From: UMGS1532 sp045594795
Lineage (GTDB): Bacteria; Bacillota; Clostridia; Oscillospirales; Acutalibacteraceae
Length of the DNA stretch: 6,828 bases
Assembly: GCA_045594795.1 (NCBI GenBank)
Contig: JAZNZF010000016.1
Span: 1 to 6,828, forward strand
Direction: 5' to 3'
Of the stretch, positions 1 to 6,454 are shown piece by piece (within the stretch, counting starts at the first letter, position 1; the number at the start of each line of letters is the position of its first letter). A model generated the notes under the pieces. It was not told the origin of the DNA. It ran no database searches and saw only the letters and a list, made by a program, of their open reading frames with translations. The position numbers and the translations under genes were made by a program.

Positions 1-22
1 GAATTATATATATTAGTTTTTG

Positions 23-51
23 TTGACTATTTGTATTAAATAAATTATAAT
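23..51 (+). promoter_or_regulatory. Sigma-A type promoter for the SDR-ATPase unit
   Basis: A TTGACT -35 element (23-28) and a perfect TATAAT -10 element (46-51) are separated by exactly 17 bases. Transcription would start near 57-60, leaving a leader of only about 15 bases before the ATG at 74, so there is no room for a riboswitch. The only ribosome binding site needed (GGAG, 63-66) fits in that leader. The next gene has no promoter of its own that I can see. Confidence 0.85.
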
Positions 52-73
52 TGTATATATTTGGAGTGATTAA

Positions 74-799
74 ATGAAAACTGTTTTAATTACAGGCGCA
101 GCCAAAGGTATAGGTAAGGCTACTGCGCTTACTTTTGCAAAAGAAGGATATTCGGTTGGTATAAATTACAATACTTCTTTATTCGAGGCAGAGGGTTTGA
201 AAAAGCAATTAATTGATTTAGGTGTTGATGCTGAGATTTTCCAGGCAGATGTTTCGAACCCCGCTTCTGCAAAAGCGTTAGCAGAAAGCTTTATAAAGAG
301 ATTTGGCCATATTGATGTACTGATTAATAATGCTGGTATCTCAAGTGTAAAGCCGATAAATGAGGTCCAAATTCAAGAGTGGGATACTATTATTTCAACC
401 AATCTTTCTTCTGCTTTCTATTTAACAAAAGCACTACTCCCCTACTTTATTGATGCTAAAAATGGTAGTATAATTAATATTGCTTCTATTTGGGGTGAGT
501 TTGGTGCTTCGTGCGAGGTTGCATATTCGGCATCTAAAGCCGGATTAATAGGTTTTACAAAGGCTTTATCTAAAGAGCTTGGCCCAAGTGGAATACGAGT
601 TAATTCAATTTCTCCGGGCTTCATTGATACAGATATGAACTCGAATATTAGCGAAGAAGATAAAAATAATTTTAAACAAAACTTAGCTATTGAACGCATT
701 GGTGTGCCCGAGGAAATTGCTAATGTTGCAACCTTTCTCGCGTCTGATAAAGCAAAATATATTACGGGGCAAAATATTAGCGTGAATGGCGGTTATTAA
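74..799 (+). CDS. ymfI: SDR-family reductase, probable elongation factor P 5-aminopentanone reductase (YmfI-like)
   Basis: This is a complete 241-residue classical short-chain dehydrogenase/reductase, the usual length for the family, and a soluble cytoplasmic enzyme. Visible motifs are the Rossmann nucleotide-binding TGAAKGIG (residues 7-14), NNAG (85-88), catalytic Asn110, Ser138, Tyr151 and Lys155 (YSASK), and the PG of the post-catalytic loop (181-182). The start is fixed by GGAG seven bases upstream. The block IWGEFGASCEV around residues 139-149 is typical of the Firmicutes YmfI group. YmfI reduces the 5-aminopentanone on the conserved lysine of elongation factor P to 5-aminopentanol, probably with NADPH. 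General FabG (3-oxoacyl-ACP reductase) is the main alternative; no fatty-acid synthesis genes or efp are adjacent to settle it. It is the first gene of a likely two-gene transcript with the P-type ATPase. The SDR assignment is certain, while the EF-P role is inferred from the motif. Confidence 0.75.
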   Translation: MKTVLITGAAKGIGKATALTFAKEGYSVGINYNTSLFEAEGLKKQLIDLGVDAEIFQADVSNPASAKALAESFIKRFGHIDVLINNAGISSVKPINEVQIQEWDTIISTNLSSAFYLTKALLPYFIDAKNGSIINIASIWGEFGASCEVAYSASKAGLIGFTKALSKELGPSGIRVNSISPGFIDTDMNSNISEEDKNNFKQNLAIERIGVPEEIANVATFLASDKAKYITGQNISVNGGY

Positions 800-830
800 A
801 TTATTTATACAATGATTTTTAGTGCATATA

Positions 831-835
831 GGAGG
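831..835 (+). promoter_or_regulatory. Ribosome binding site that sets the ATPase start
   Basis: A perfect GGAGG lies seven bases before the ATG at 843. A longer in-frame reading from a GTG at 822 would place this site inside the coding sequence and has no Shine-Dalgarno of its own, so 843 is the start. Confidence 0.9.
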
Positions 836-842
836 TATTTTG

Positions 843-3449
843 ATGATTTGGCACAGTAACAGTATTGATAGTGTTGTGGAAGAACTTAATACAAATATTG
901 AGCTTGGGTTATCCCAAGACGACGCTGTAGCTCGTTTAGAAAAAATTAATAGAAAAATAAAAGAAAAAGCTAATAAAAATAATATCTTTAATTATATATT
1001 TGATGAAATTAAAAAACCTTTTTGTTATTACTTGTTAGCGGTTTCGGTTTTAACGGTTTTATTTAACCTTGTGTTTGGCACTCTTTCTATTTTTGAACCA
1101 TTAATGCTGTTGGCACTTGCAATAGTTAAGATTTTTATTCAGTCTGTTGCTGCTATGCTTTGTACTAAAGGTATAAACAAGCTGACCTTAGAAGAATCTG
1201 CCACTACAAAATGCTTACGCAATGGCGTTGTCAAAAAAGTAGTTTCAAATAAACTGGTTCCAGGAGATGTAATATATTTAGAAAGCGGAGATTATATTCC
1301 TGTAGATGCACGTCTTTTTGCTGAAAACAGTTTGCATTGTGATGAATATGTTATTACTGGAGAATCTGTTGCTATTCCTAAAGATTCTAAAGCATTACAC
1401 GATGAAATTGCTACAGTTCAAGAAAGAAGCAATATGGTTTTTGCGGGCTCACACGTTGTGTCCGGTAGTGGCGTTGCGATAGTAACAGAAATTCTTGATT
1501 ATACAGAGCACGGAAAAGTGAAAAAGATTGAATCCCAAAGCGAGTCTGAAAGCTTACCTATTGAGGATAGATTCAGTCAGTTAATAAAATTAGTAAATAC
1601 CGCCATGTTGGCAGTATATTCTGCTGTGTTTATAATATCTTTTGTTAGTGGATTAATTGCAAAAATTTATTCGGAAAGTTCTTTCCTTAATTCATTAATG
1701 AATTCAGCTTTACTTGTAGCTGCTTTATCTACTGCTTTTTCTCCCGAAACAGTTAACCTTATTACTAAGCTATCATTAACGTTTGGGCTATATAGAATGA
1801 AAAGTAAAGGCATTGAAGTTTACAGGCCTAAAACTATTGAGAGAATATCAAACATAGATGTTATTTGTGCAGATAAAACAGGAACATTAACCCAAAACAA
1901 AATGATGCTTACCCGTATTAATAACGGTGTAAATGAAATAAATATTGCAACAGATACTGTTGACGGTGACCATAAAATGATTTTGCGTATCGCAGCTCTT
2001 TGTTGTGACGGCAATGTACAAATGAAGAATGGTATTTCATCACATACGGGTGATGCTACTCAGACCGCTATTATAGCTGCTTCTATGGAGCATTTAGGGC
2101 TTTCTAAATACGATTTAGACAACATCTATCCCCGTATGTCGTCTATCCCCTTTGACCCTAATTATAAACTAATGTCAACGTTAAATGTAATCGACGGTAA
2201 GAATTATTTAATTGTACGTGGTGCGGTGGATGAGCTGATACCTAAATGTAGCAATAATTGCGAGCGCTTTTATGAATGTGCAAAATCTATGAGCCTTGAT
2301 GGCTTAAGAGTAGTTGGCGTTGCAATGAAGCAGGTTGATGAAACGGTATCAGAGCTTTCATATAACTTTAACGAAACCGGTCTTAATTTTATTGGTTTGT
2401 TAGGACTTGCTGATATGCCACGAATTGATTCAAGGAAAGCTGTTATCTCGTGCCAAAAAGCTGGTATTAATGTTGTTATGTTTACTGGTGACCCAAAAGA
2501 TTCAGCATACTCATTTGCTCAGAAAATGAAAATTGCTCGCAGTGAAAATCAGGTTATAACCGGCCGTGAAATAGATGCACTAAATGATGATGAATTATTC
2601 GGTTGTATTAATAACTATACTGTATTCTCGCAGGTAGATGCGACGCACAGGGCCAGAATAGTTGATTCATTTAAACACCTCGGACTAAGTGTAGCCGTTA
2701 CAGGAGATAATAATATTAATACAGATTCTTTGCGCATAGCTGACGTTGGATATTCAATGGGTGCTACAGGTGCAGACTCGGCTATTTGCGAATCTGAAGT
2801 CGTAATTAAAGACGATAGCTTTGCTACCGTTGTAGAATCAATTAAGTGTTGTAGAGGAATATTTAATAATATATCTAAAGCAGCCAAATTCTTCTTTTCT
2901 TCATCTATTGGAATAATATTGTCAATTATATTTAGCAATATTATTTTTGGCGTTTCGCTATTCACTAACTGCGAAATTATTTTGTTAGGATGCTTTGGTG
3001 CACTTTTAACATCGGTAGCTTTATGTGCTGAAAACTTTAGTAAGAGAGATATAAACCGTCCTGTTGATAATAGCTACGGTGTTTTTAAACTAAAATTTAT
3101 TTTTGATGTTTTGTTTAATTCTGCATTATATCTATTAGCCGGTTTAGTTAGCTATTCATTGGCTTTAAATTTGGGTGCCTCCCCCTCCTCTTTTGCGTTC
3201 TGCTCTATGCTTGTTACTTTTATTGTCACAGCTCTTGTGTTTAGAAGAAGTGGTGGGATGATTTCTTTTAAATCTGATAATAAGGTGCTAATTTTTACAG
3301 CACTAACGCAAGTTGCGGTTTTAATATTAATTAATATAATGAGTATAGGTAAATTTAATGCTATTTCCTTTGTTAGTTGGGTTTGGTTAATATTATTAAA
3401 CTTCGCGCTTGCGCTTATTGCAATAGCAATTAAAAGAATACGTAAATAA
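843..3449 (+). CDS. Divergent P2-like P-type ATPase with degenerate ion-binding and hinge motifs
   Basis: An 868-residue integral membrane protein with the full P-type layout. In order: N-terminal cation-ATPase domain (about 1-58), M1-M2 (60-112), actuator domain with TGES (172-175), M3-M4 (252-312), phosphorylation motif DKTGT with Asp344, nucleotide domain with RGAVDE (459-464), TGDPKD (549-554 region), hinge TGDNNIN (620-626), then M5-M10 (about 683-863). Length and order match P2A/P2B calcium pumps. The residues that define those pumps are mostly absent. M4 reads PETVN (301-305) instead of PEGLP. The M5 positions equivalent to SERCA Asn768 and Glu771 are Ser688 and Ile691. The M6 positions of Asn796, Thr799 and Asp800 are Gly716, Gly719 and Ala720. 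The M8 position of Glu908 is Ile794. The hinge GDGxND is GDNNIN, and the KGA and Lys684 lysines are Arg459 and Arg603. It keeps Asp344, Thr346 and Asp622, so phosphorylation may persist, but the substrate cannot be predicted. It could be a pump for something other than Ca2+, or a regulatory pseudo-pump. No frameshift is seen. It lies 43 bases after the SDR gene and is probably co-transcribed with it. Confidence 0.85.
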   Translation: MIWHSNSIDSVVEELNTNIELGLSQDDAVARLEKINRKIKEKANKNNIFNYIFDEIKKPFCYYLLAVSVLTVLFNLVFGTLSIFEPLMLLALAIVKIFIQSVAAMLCTKGINKLTLEESATTKCLRNGVVKKVVSNKLVPGDVIYLESGDYIPVDARLFAENSLHCDEYVITGESVAIPKDSKALHDEIATVQERSNMVFAGSHVVSGSGVAIVTEILDYTEHGKVKKIESQSESESLPIEDRFSQLIKLVNTAMLAVYSAVFIISFVSGLIAKIYSESSFLNSLMNSALLVAALSTAFSPETVNLITKLSLTFGLYRMKSKGIEVYRPKTIERISNIDVICADKTGTLTQNKMMLTRINNGVNEINIATDTVDGDHKMILRIAALCCDGNVQMKNGISSHTGDATQTAIIAASMEHLGLSKYDLDNIYPRMSSIPFDPNYKLMSTLNVIDGKNYLIVRGAVDELIPKCSNNCERFYECAKSMSLDGLRVVGVAMKQVDETVSELSYNFNETGLNFIGLLGLADMPRIDSRKAVISCQKAGINVVMFTGDPKDSAYSFAQKMKIARSENQVITGREIDALNDDELFGCINNYTVFSQVDATHRARIVDSFKHLGLSVAVTGDNNINTDSLRIADVGYSMGATGADSAICESEVVIKDDSFATVVESIKCCRGIFNNISKAAKFFFSSSIGIILSIIFSNIIFGVSLFTNCEIILLGCFGALLTSVALCAENFSKRDINRPVDNSYGVFKLKFIFDVLFNSALYLLAGLVSYSLALNLGASPSSFAFCSMLVTFIVTALVFRRSGGMISFKSDNKVLIFTALTQVAVLILINIMSIGKFNAISFVSWVWLILLNFALALIAIAIKRIRK

Positions 3450-3488
3450 TAAATAAAACAGCCGCTTATAACGGCTGTTTTATTTATT
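3448..3488. terminator. Bidirectional intrinsic terminator between convergent genes
   Basis: A perfect 17-bp inverted repeat (3448-3464 with 3472-3488) has a 7-base loop. The GC core CAGCCG/CGGCTG is flanked by A-rich sequence on the left and T-rich sequence on the right, so it can work in both directions. It overlaps the last two bases of the ATPase stop codon and ends 16 bases from the stop of the opposing zinc-ribbon gene. Confidence 0.93.
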
Positions 3489-3503
3489 GCAATATAAACG
3501 ATT

Positions 3504-3782
3504 TTAGGCTTCTTCCTTCATTTTAGCAAAGCATTCGCTACAATATACAGGACGATCGTCTCTTGGTGCGAAGGGAACTTTTGCAACGCCACCACAGGAA
3601 GCGCAAACAGCCTCGTGATATTCACGTGGTGCTCTGCCTGCGTTTTTACGAGCATCGCGGCATGCTTTGCAACGCTGTGGCTCATTCACAAAACCCTTAG
3701 AGTCATAAAACTCTTGCTCACCGGCTGTGAATATAAATTCTGCTCCACAGTCTTTGCAAACCAGTGTCTTGTCTTCGAACAT
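3504..3782 (-). CDS. Double zinc-ribbon protein (zf-trcl-like), function unknown
   Basis: A small cytoplasmic protein of 92 residues with eight cysteines in four CxxC pairs, at 9/12, 38/41, 60/63 and 81/84. They form two tandem zinc ribbons. The first half (KDCGAEFIFTAGEQEFY, then the RCKxCR knuckle) resembles the probable zinc-ribbon domain family (zf-trcl). The second half (CASCG, VPFAPRDDRPVYC, SECF) is a second ribbon of the RPVYC type common in clostridia. There is no signal peptide, membrane segment or catalytic motif. It could bind nucleic acid or a protein partner, but no function is established that I know of. The start is supported by AGAGG (minus strand, 3791-3795) eight bases before the ATG. 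It lies 94 bases downstream of the sigma-factor gene on the same strand. No convincing promoter is visible in the gap, so it may be read from the sigma-gene promoter. Confidence 0.85.
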   Translation of the reverse strand: MFEDKTLVCKDCGAEFIFTAGEQEFYDSKGFVNEPQRCKACRDARKNAGRAPREYHEAVCASCGGVAKVPFAPRDDRPVYCSECFAKMKEEA

Positions 3783-3814
3783 TTTTTGTACCTCTTTCGA
3801 ATTGTTTTTCGCCC

Positions 3815-3834
3815 TGGACGGAGTTGCACCGCCA
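3815..3834 (-). promoter_or_regulatory. GC-rich hairpin in the leader of the zinc-ribbon gene
   Basis: On the minus strand, TGGCGG (3834-3829) can pair with CCGTCCA (3821-3815), forming six pairs with one bulged T around a 7-base loop, TGCAACT. The stretch 3811-3833 has 17 G/C in 23 bases, against surroundings dominated by A and T. There is no T-tract directly after it (GGGCG follows), so it is not a normal terminator. It sits about 20 bases before the ribosome binding site. It may be a leader structure or mRNA stabiliser. I do not recognise it as a named RNA family. Confidence 0.35.
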
Positions 3835-3876
3835 TCTTTTTAAAATAACGCTTTACTCTTAAGCTACTTGGGCATA

Positions 3877-4452
3877 TTAAATTTTTGAGAATTTATTTCG
3901 AATGCGTTGTACCGCATTGTCGACCGATTTAATACTAATTGAAAGCTCGTTCGATATTTCAGAATACTTGAGCCCTAAAAAAAGCTTATTTAGAACTGCA
4001 TATTCTAACTTTGAAAGCGTGTTTTTAACCTTAACGGCTAACTGAATATAATTAAAGCTATCCTCAAAAATGCTTTGAGGGTTGTTTTCAAACGAGCAAT
4101 TTTGTACAAGGTTATTTAAATCTCCTGTATCACAAAGAGAAACCTCGGCCTTTTTTTTGTTTTCACGCGCAAATGATATTAACGCCCTGTTTATACAAAC
4201 TGTTATATATGTAGAAAATTGCGCTTTTTGTGGATTATAGCGATTAATAGCAGTAAATAATATAATCATACACTCCTGAAAAGCATCGTCAAAATCTGAA
4301 CTGTTAAATCCAAACGCTTTAATTCTGGAAGTGATTAACGGCTTATATCTTTCAAAAAGAATGGATAACGCAAGGCTGTTGTTGTCGTTAAGATACAAAA
4401 GCAGCAACTCGTTATCCGTAATTTCTTTATTAGAAACAGACGAAAAGACCAT
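3877..4452 (-). CDS. SigH-like sigma-70 family RNA polymerase sigma factor
   Basis: A 191-residue cytoplasmic sigma factor with only regions 2 and 4. Region 2 spans about residues 34-102. It includes DDAFQECMIILFTAINRYNP (55-74), matching the core-binding region 2.2 helix, followed by FSTYITVCINRALISFAREN for -10 recognition. Region 4 (about 145-190) has the helix-turn-helix YSEISNELSISIKSVDNAVQ, which strongly recalls the end of sporulation sigma-H (KSIDNALQRVKRKL). The protein is shorter than B. subtilis SigH (about 218) and lacks the usual sigH neighbours (rpmG, secE, nusG), so it is more likely a paralogue than the orthologue. An ECF sigma factor is the alternative. No anti-sigma gene is adjacent. 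A TTG start at 4467 is possible, but AGGTGG at 4461-4456 would then lie inside the gene, so the ATG at 4452 is preferred. It is transcribed divergently from the phosphosugar mutase. Confidence 0.85.
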   Translation of the reverse strand: MVFSSVSNKEITDNELLLLYLNDNNSLALSILFERYKPLITSRIKAFGFNSSDFDDAFQECMIILFTAINRYNPQKAQFSTYITVCINRALISFARENKKKAEVSLCDTGDLNNLVQNCSFENNPQSIFEDSFNYIQLAVKVKNTLSKLEYAVLNKLFLGLKYSEISNELSISIKSVDNAVQRIRNKFSKI

Positions 4453-4455
4453 AAT

Positions 4456-4461
4456 CCACCT
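4456..4461 (-). promoter_or_regulatory. Ribosome binding site deciding the sigma-factor start
   Basis: AGGTGG on the minus strand precedes the ATG at 4452. The AGG part is six bases away, a workable though imperfect Shine-Dalgarno. The alternative TTG at 4467 lies upstream of this site and has only A/T sequence before it. Confidence 0.6.
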
Positions 4462-4483
4462 ATACAATCTATATTATAAATAT

Positions 4484-4512
4484 ATATTATACTATTCTTT
4501 TGTAAATGTCAA
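4484..4512 (-). promoter_or_regulatory. Promoter for the sigma-factor gene
   Basis: On the minus strand a perfect TTGACA (4512-4507) is followed by TAATAT at 17-base spacing (4489-4484), or by a perfect TATAAT at the shorter 15-base spacing (4491-4486). Either would give a leader of roughly 25-30 bases before the ATG at 4452. This looks like a housekeeping sigma-A promoter. I see no AGGA/GAAT pair of the sigma-H type that would suggest autoregulation. Confidence 0.7.
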
Positions 4513-4627
4513 GAGCAATTTGTGTATATTTTATAAAACTTTTCTACTTTTTGTTACAAATTTTGCTAAAGATGTAGATTTTTGTAAATTTTTGCGACAT
4601 TTTAAAAAAATTATTTAAGTAATTTAA

Positions 4628-4656
4628 TTGACATACAGTTAAATAAAATGTATTAT
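4628..4656 (+). promoter_or_regulatory. Promoter for the phosphosugar mutase
   Basis: TTGACA (4628-4633) and TATTAT (4651-4656) are separated by exactly 17 bases. Transcription would start near 4663, about 20 bases before the ATG at 4684. An upstream in-frame ATG at 4648 falls inside this promoter, so it cannot be the start of a protein made from this transcript. Confidence 0.85.
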
Positions 4657-4671
4657 ATATATATAAACTTT

Positions 4672-4676
4672 GGAGG
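4672..4676 (+). promoter_or_regulatory. Ribosome binding site setting the mutase start
   Basis: A perfect GGAGG lies seven bases before the ATG at 4684, confirming this start over the ATG at 4648. Confidence 0.9.
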
Positions 4677-4683
4677 TAATTTT

Positions 4684-6399
4684 ATGGAAATCAATAATTT
4701 ATATAATTCTTGGCTTGAGAACGCTACAGATGACCCCGATTTAACTAGCGAATTATTAGGTATACAAGACAATGAAGAAGAAATTTATGATAGATTTTAT
4801 CGCGAGTTAGAGTTTGGTACGGGCGGATTGCGCGGAATAATTGGCGCCGGAACAAACAGAATGAATATATATAATATTGCTAAGGCAACTCAAGGGTTTT
4901 CGCAGTATATTATTGCTAATTATAAAAATCCTACAGTGGCTATTGCATACGATAGCCGTATTAAATCTGATTTATTTGCAAAAAAAGCTGCCTCTGTATT
5001 TGCTACTAACGGTATAAAGGTTTATATCTATAGCGAACTAATGCCTACACCTATGCTCTCTTTTGCTGTAAGATATTTAAAATGTAGTGCAGGCGTAGTT
5101 GTTACTGCAAGTCACAACCCCTCAAAATACAATGGATATAAGGCTTACGGCCCAGATGGATGCCAGCTTGACTTGGATGCAAGCAAAGCCGTGCTTGATA
5201 TTATTAACTCTCTTGACGTATTTAAGGACGTTAAAAGTGATGATTTTGATAAGTTAATTAAATCAGGTATGATTGAGTATATTTCTGATGAGGTAATAGA
5301 TAACTATATTTCGTCGGTTAAATCTCAACTGATTGATAGTAACGCTTGCAAAAACAGTGATTTTAAGGTGGTTTACACCCCATTACACGGTGCCGGAAAT
5401 AAACCTGTAAGAAGAACGTTAAACGAAATTGGCGTTAAAAATTTAGTTGTTGTCCCAGAGCAGGAGTTGCCTAACGGCAATTTCCCAACAGCACCTTATC
5501 CAAACCCCGAAATCCGTGAAGCTTTTGGTTGTGCTCTTGAATTAGCAAAAAAAGAAAACCCCGACCTATTGCTTGCTACCGACCCTGATAGCGACCGTGT
5601 TGGTATAGCAGTTAAGCACAATGATGAATATCATCTTATGACAGGAAATCAAGTTGGCGCGATGTTGCTTGATTATATGTTGTCAAGAAAATCAGAGTTG
5701 GGTACTCTCCCTAAAAATCCTGTTGCAATAAAAACCATCGTTACAACAAATCTCGTTGAAAAGATTGCTAAAAAATATAATTGTTATCTCTATAACGTCT
5801 TAACCGGTTTCAAATTTATAGGTGGTGTTATTGCTGAGCTTGAAGAAAAAGGCGAAGAAAATCGTTGTATATTGGGTTTTGAAGAAAGCTATGGCTACCT
5901 ATCCGGCTCGTATGTACGAGATAAGGATGCGGTTGTTGCTTCTATGTTAATATGCGAAATGGCATGTTATTTTAAATCCAAGGGCTTAACGTTGATTGAC
6001 TATATGAACAGCCTATATAAAGAATATGGTTATTACTCTAATGTTCAGTTTAGTTTTGTTTGTGAAGGCGCAAGTGGAACCGAAAAAATGAATTCTATTA
6101 TGGCGGAATTCAGGGCTGCTCCCCCATCTCAAATTGGTGGATATAAGGTTGTAACTTGTAATGATTATTTAAATTCTACAACAACCGACGTGTTAAACGG
6201 AAATAAATCAGAAATCGATTTACCCAAATCGAACGTATTGATTTTCAACCTTGAAAACTCATCATCGGTTGCTATAAGACCTTCAGGAACAGAGCCAAAA
6301 ATCAAGGTTTATATTGAATCTGTTGGTGAAAACAAGGATGCCGCAGAAGAATTATCAGAGGTTATAAAAAAAGATATAAGTAAATTAATGGGTTTTTAA
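4684..6399 (+). CDS. pgcA: Phospho-sugar mutase (phosphoglucomutase/phosphomannomutase, PgcA type)
   Basis: A complete 571-residue cytoplasmic enzyme of the alpha-D-phosphohexomutase superfamily, close in length to B. subtilis PgcA. It interconverts hexose 1-phosphate and 6-phosphate through a phosphoserine and a bisphosphorylated sugar intermediate. This supplies glucose 1-phosphate for UDP-glucose, glycolipid, glycogen or cell-wall polymers, and takes it back into glycolysis. Seen in order: GTGGLRG near the N-terminus (45-51), the active-site loop TASHNP with catalytic Ser143 (141-146), the Mg2+ loop DPDSDR (300-305), the sugar-binding loop GFEESYG (398-404), and the phosphate-binding RPSGTEPK (532-539). 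All four signatures are intact. The EESYG loop favours glucose-type PGM over the GEMSGH (PMM/PGM) and phosphoglucosamine (GlmM) types. It forms a single-gene unit with its own promoter and terminator, divergent from the sigma gene. Preference for glucose, mannose or deoxyribose phosphate cannot be read from the sequence. Confidence 0.93.
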   Translation: MEINNLYNSWLENATDDPDLTSELLGIQDNEEEIYDRFYRELEFGTGGLRGIIGAGTNRMNIYNIAKATQGFSQYIIANYKNPTVAIAYDSRIKSDLFAKKAASVFATNGIKVYIYSELMPTPMLSFAVRYLKCSAGVVVTASHNPSKYNGYKAYGPDGCQLDLDASKAVLDIINSLDVFKDVKSDDFDKLIKSGMIEYISDEVIDNYISSVKSQLIDSNACKNSDFKVVYTPLHGAGNKPVRRTLNEIGVKNLVVVPEQELPNGNFPTAPYPNPEIREAFGCALELAKKENPDLLLATDPDSDRVGIAVKHNDEYHLMTGNQVGAMLLDYMLSRKSELGTLPKNPVAIKTIVTTNLVEKIAKKYNCYLYNVLTGFKFIGGVIAELEEKGEENRCILGFEESYGYLSGSYVRDKDAVVASMLICEMACYFKSKGLTLIDYMNSLYKEYGYYSNVQFSFVCEGASGTEKMNSIMAEFRAAPPSQIGGYKVVTCNDYLNSTTTDVLNGNKSEIDLPKSNVLIFNLENSSSVAIRPSGTEPKIKVYIESVGENKDAAEELSEVIKKDISKLMGF

Positions 6400-6414
6400 A
6401 ACTATAATACAAAC

Positions 6415-6445
6415 AAATGTCCACCTACTATGTGGGTGGACATTT
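6415..6445. terminator. Bidirectional intrinsic terminator
   Basis: AAATGTCCACC (6415-6425) pairs perfectly with GGTGGACATTT (6435-6445). Three more pairs (one T-G wobble) leave a 3-base loop, TAT. Rightward it is followed by CTTTATA and leftward by A-rich sequence, so it serves the mutase and the opposing membrane-protein gene. The T-tract is modest, but the position 15 bases after one stop and 9 bases after the other fits. Confidence 0.88.
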
Positions 6446-6454
6446 CTTTATATG

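Noticed and set aside
442..699. Minus-strand open frame inside the SDR gene
   Set aside because: It is a shadow of the SDR reading frame with no start signals. The same applies to minus-strand frames at 1820-2014 and 2615-2965 inside the ATPase.
822..842. GTG start giving a 7-residue longer ATPase
   Set aside because: The GGAGG ribosome binding site (831-835) would lie inside it, and nothing resembling a Shine-Dalgarno precedes 822.
3815..3834. Cobalamin-riboswitch-like string GGTGCAACTCC on the minus strand
   Set aside because: Only this short string resembles the conserved core. The other conserved boxes and the required length of about 200 bases are missing, and the downstream gene has no cobalamin link.
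3615..3848. Plus-strand open frame opposite the zinc-ribbon gene
   Set aside because: It is antisense to a well-supported gene, has no ribosome binding site, and its product is Cys/Phe-rich without any family resemblance.
4484..4512. Autoregulatory sigma-H promoter for the sigma gene
   Set aside because: A GAAT occurs in the spacer, but there is no AGGA element at the right distance, while a TTGACA with TATAAT-like -10 boxes explains the region.
4331..4618. Plus-strand open frame overlapping the 5' half of the sigma gene and the intergenic region
   Set aside because: It is antisense to the sigma factor, runs into AT-rich non-coding sequence (poly Phe/Lys/Tyr), and has no ribosome binding site.
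4648..4683. Upstream ATG giving a 12-residue longer phosphosugar mutase
   Set aside because: The ATG overlaps the spacer and -10 box of the promoter, and the good GGAGG site serves the ATG at 4684.
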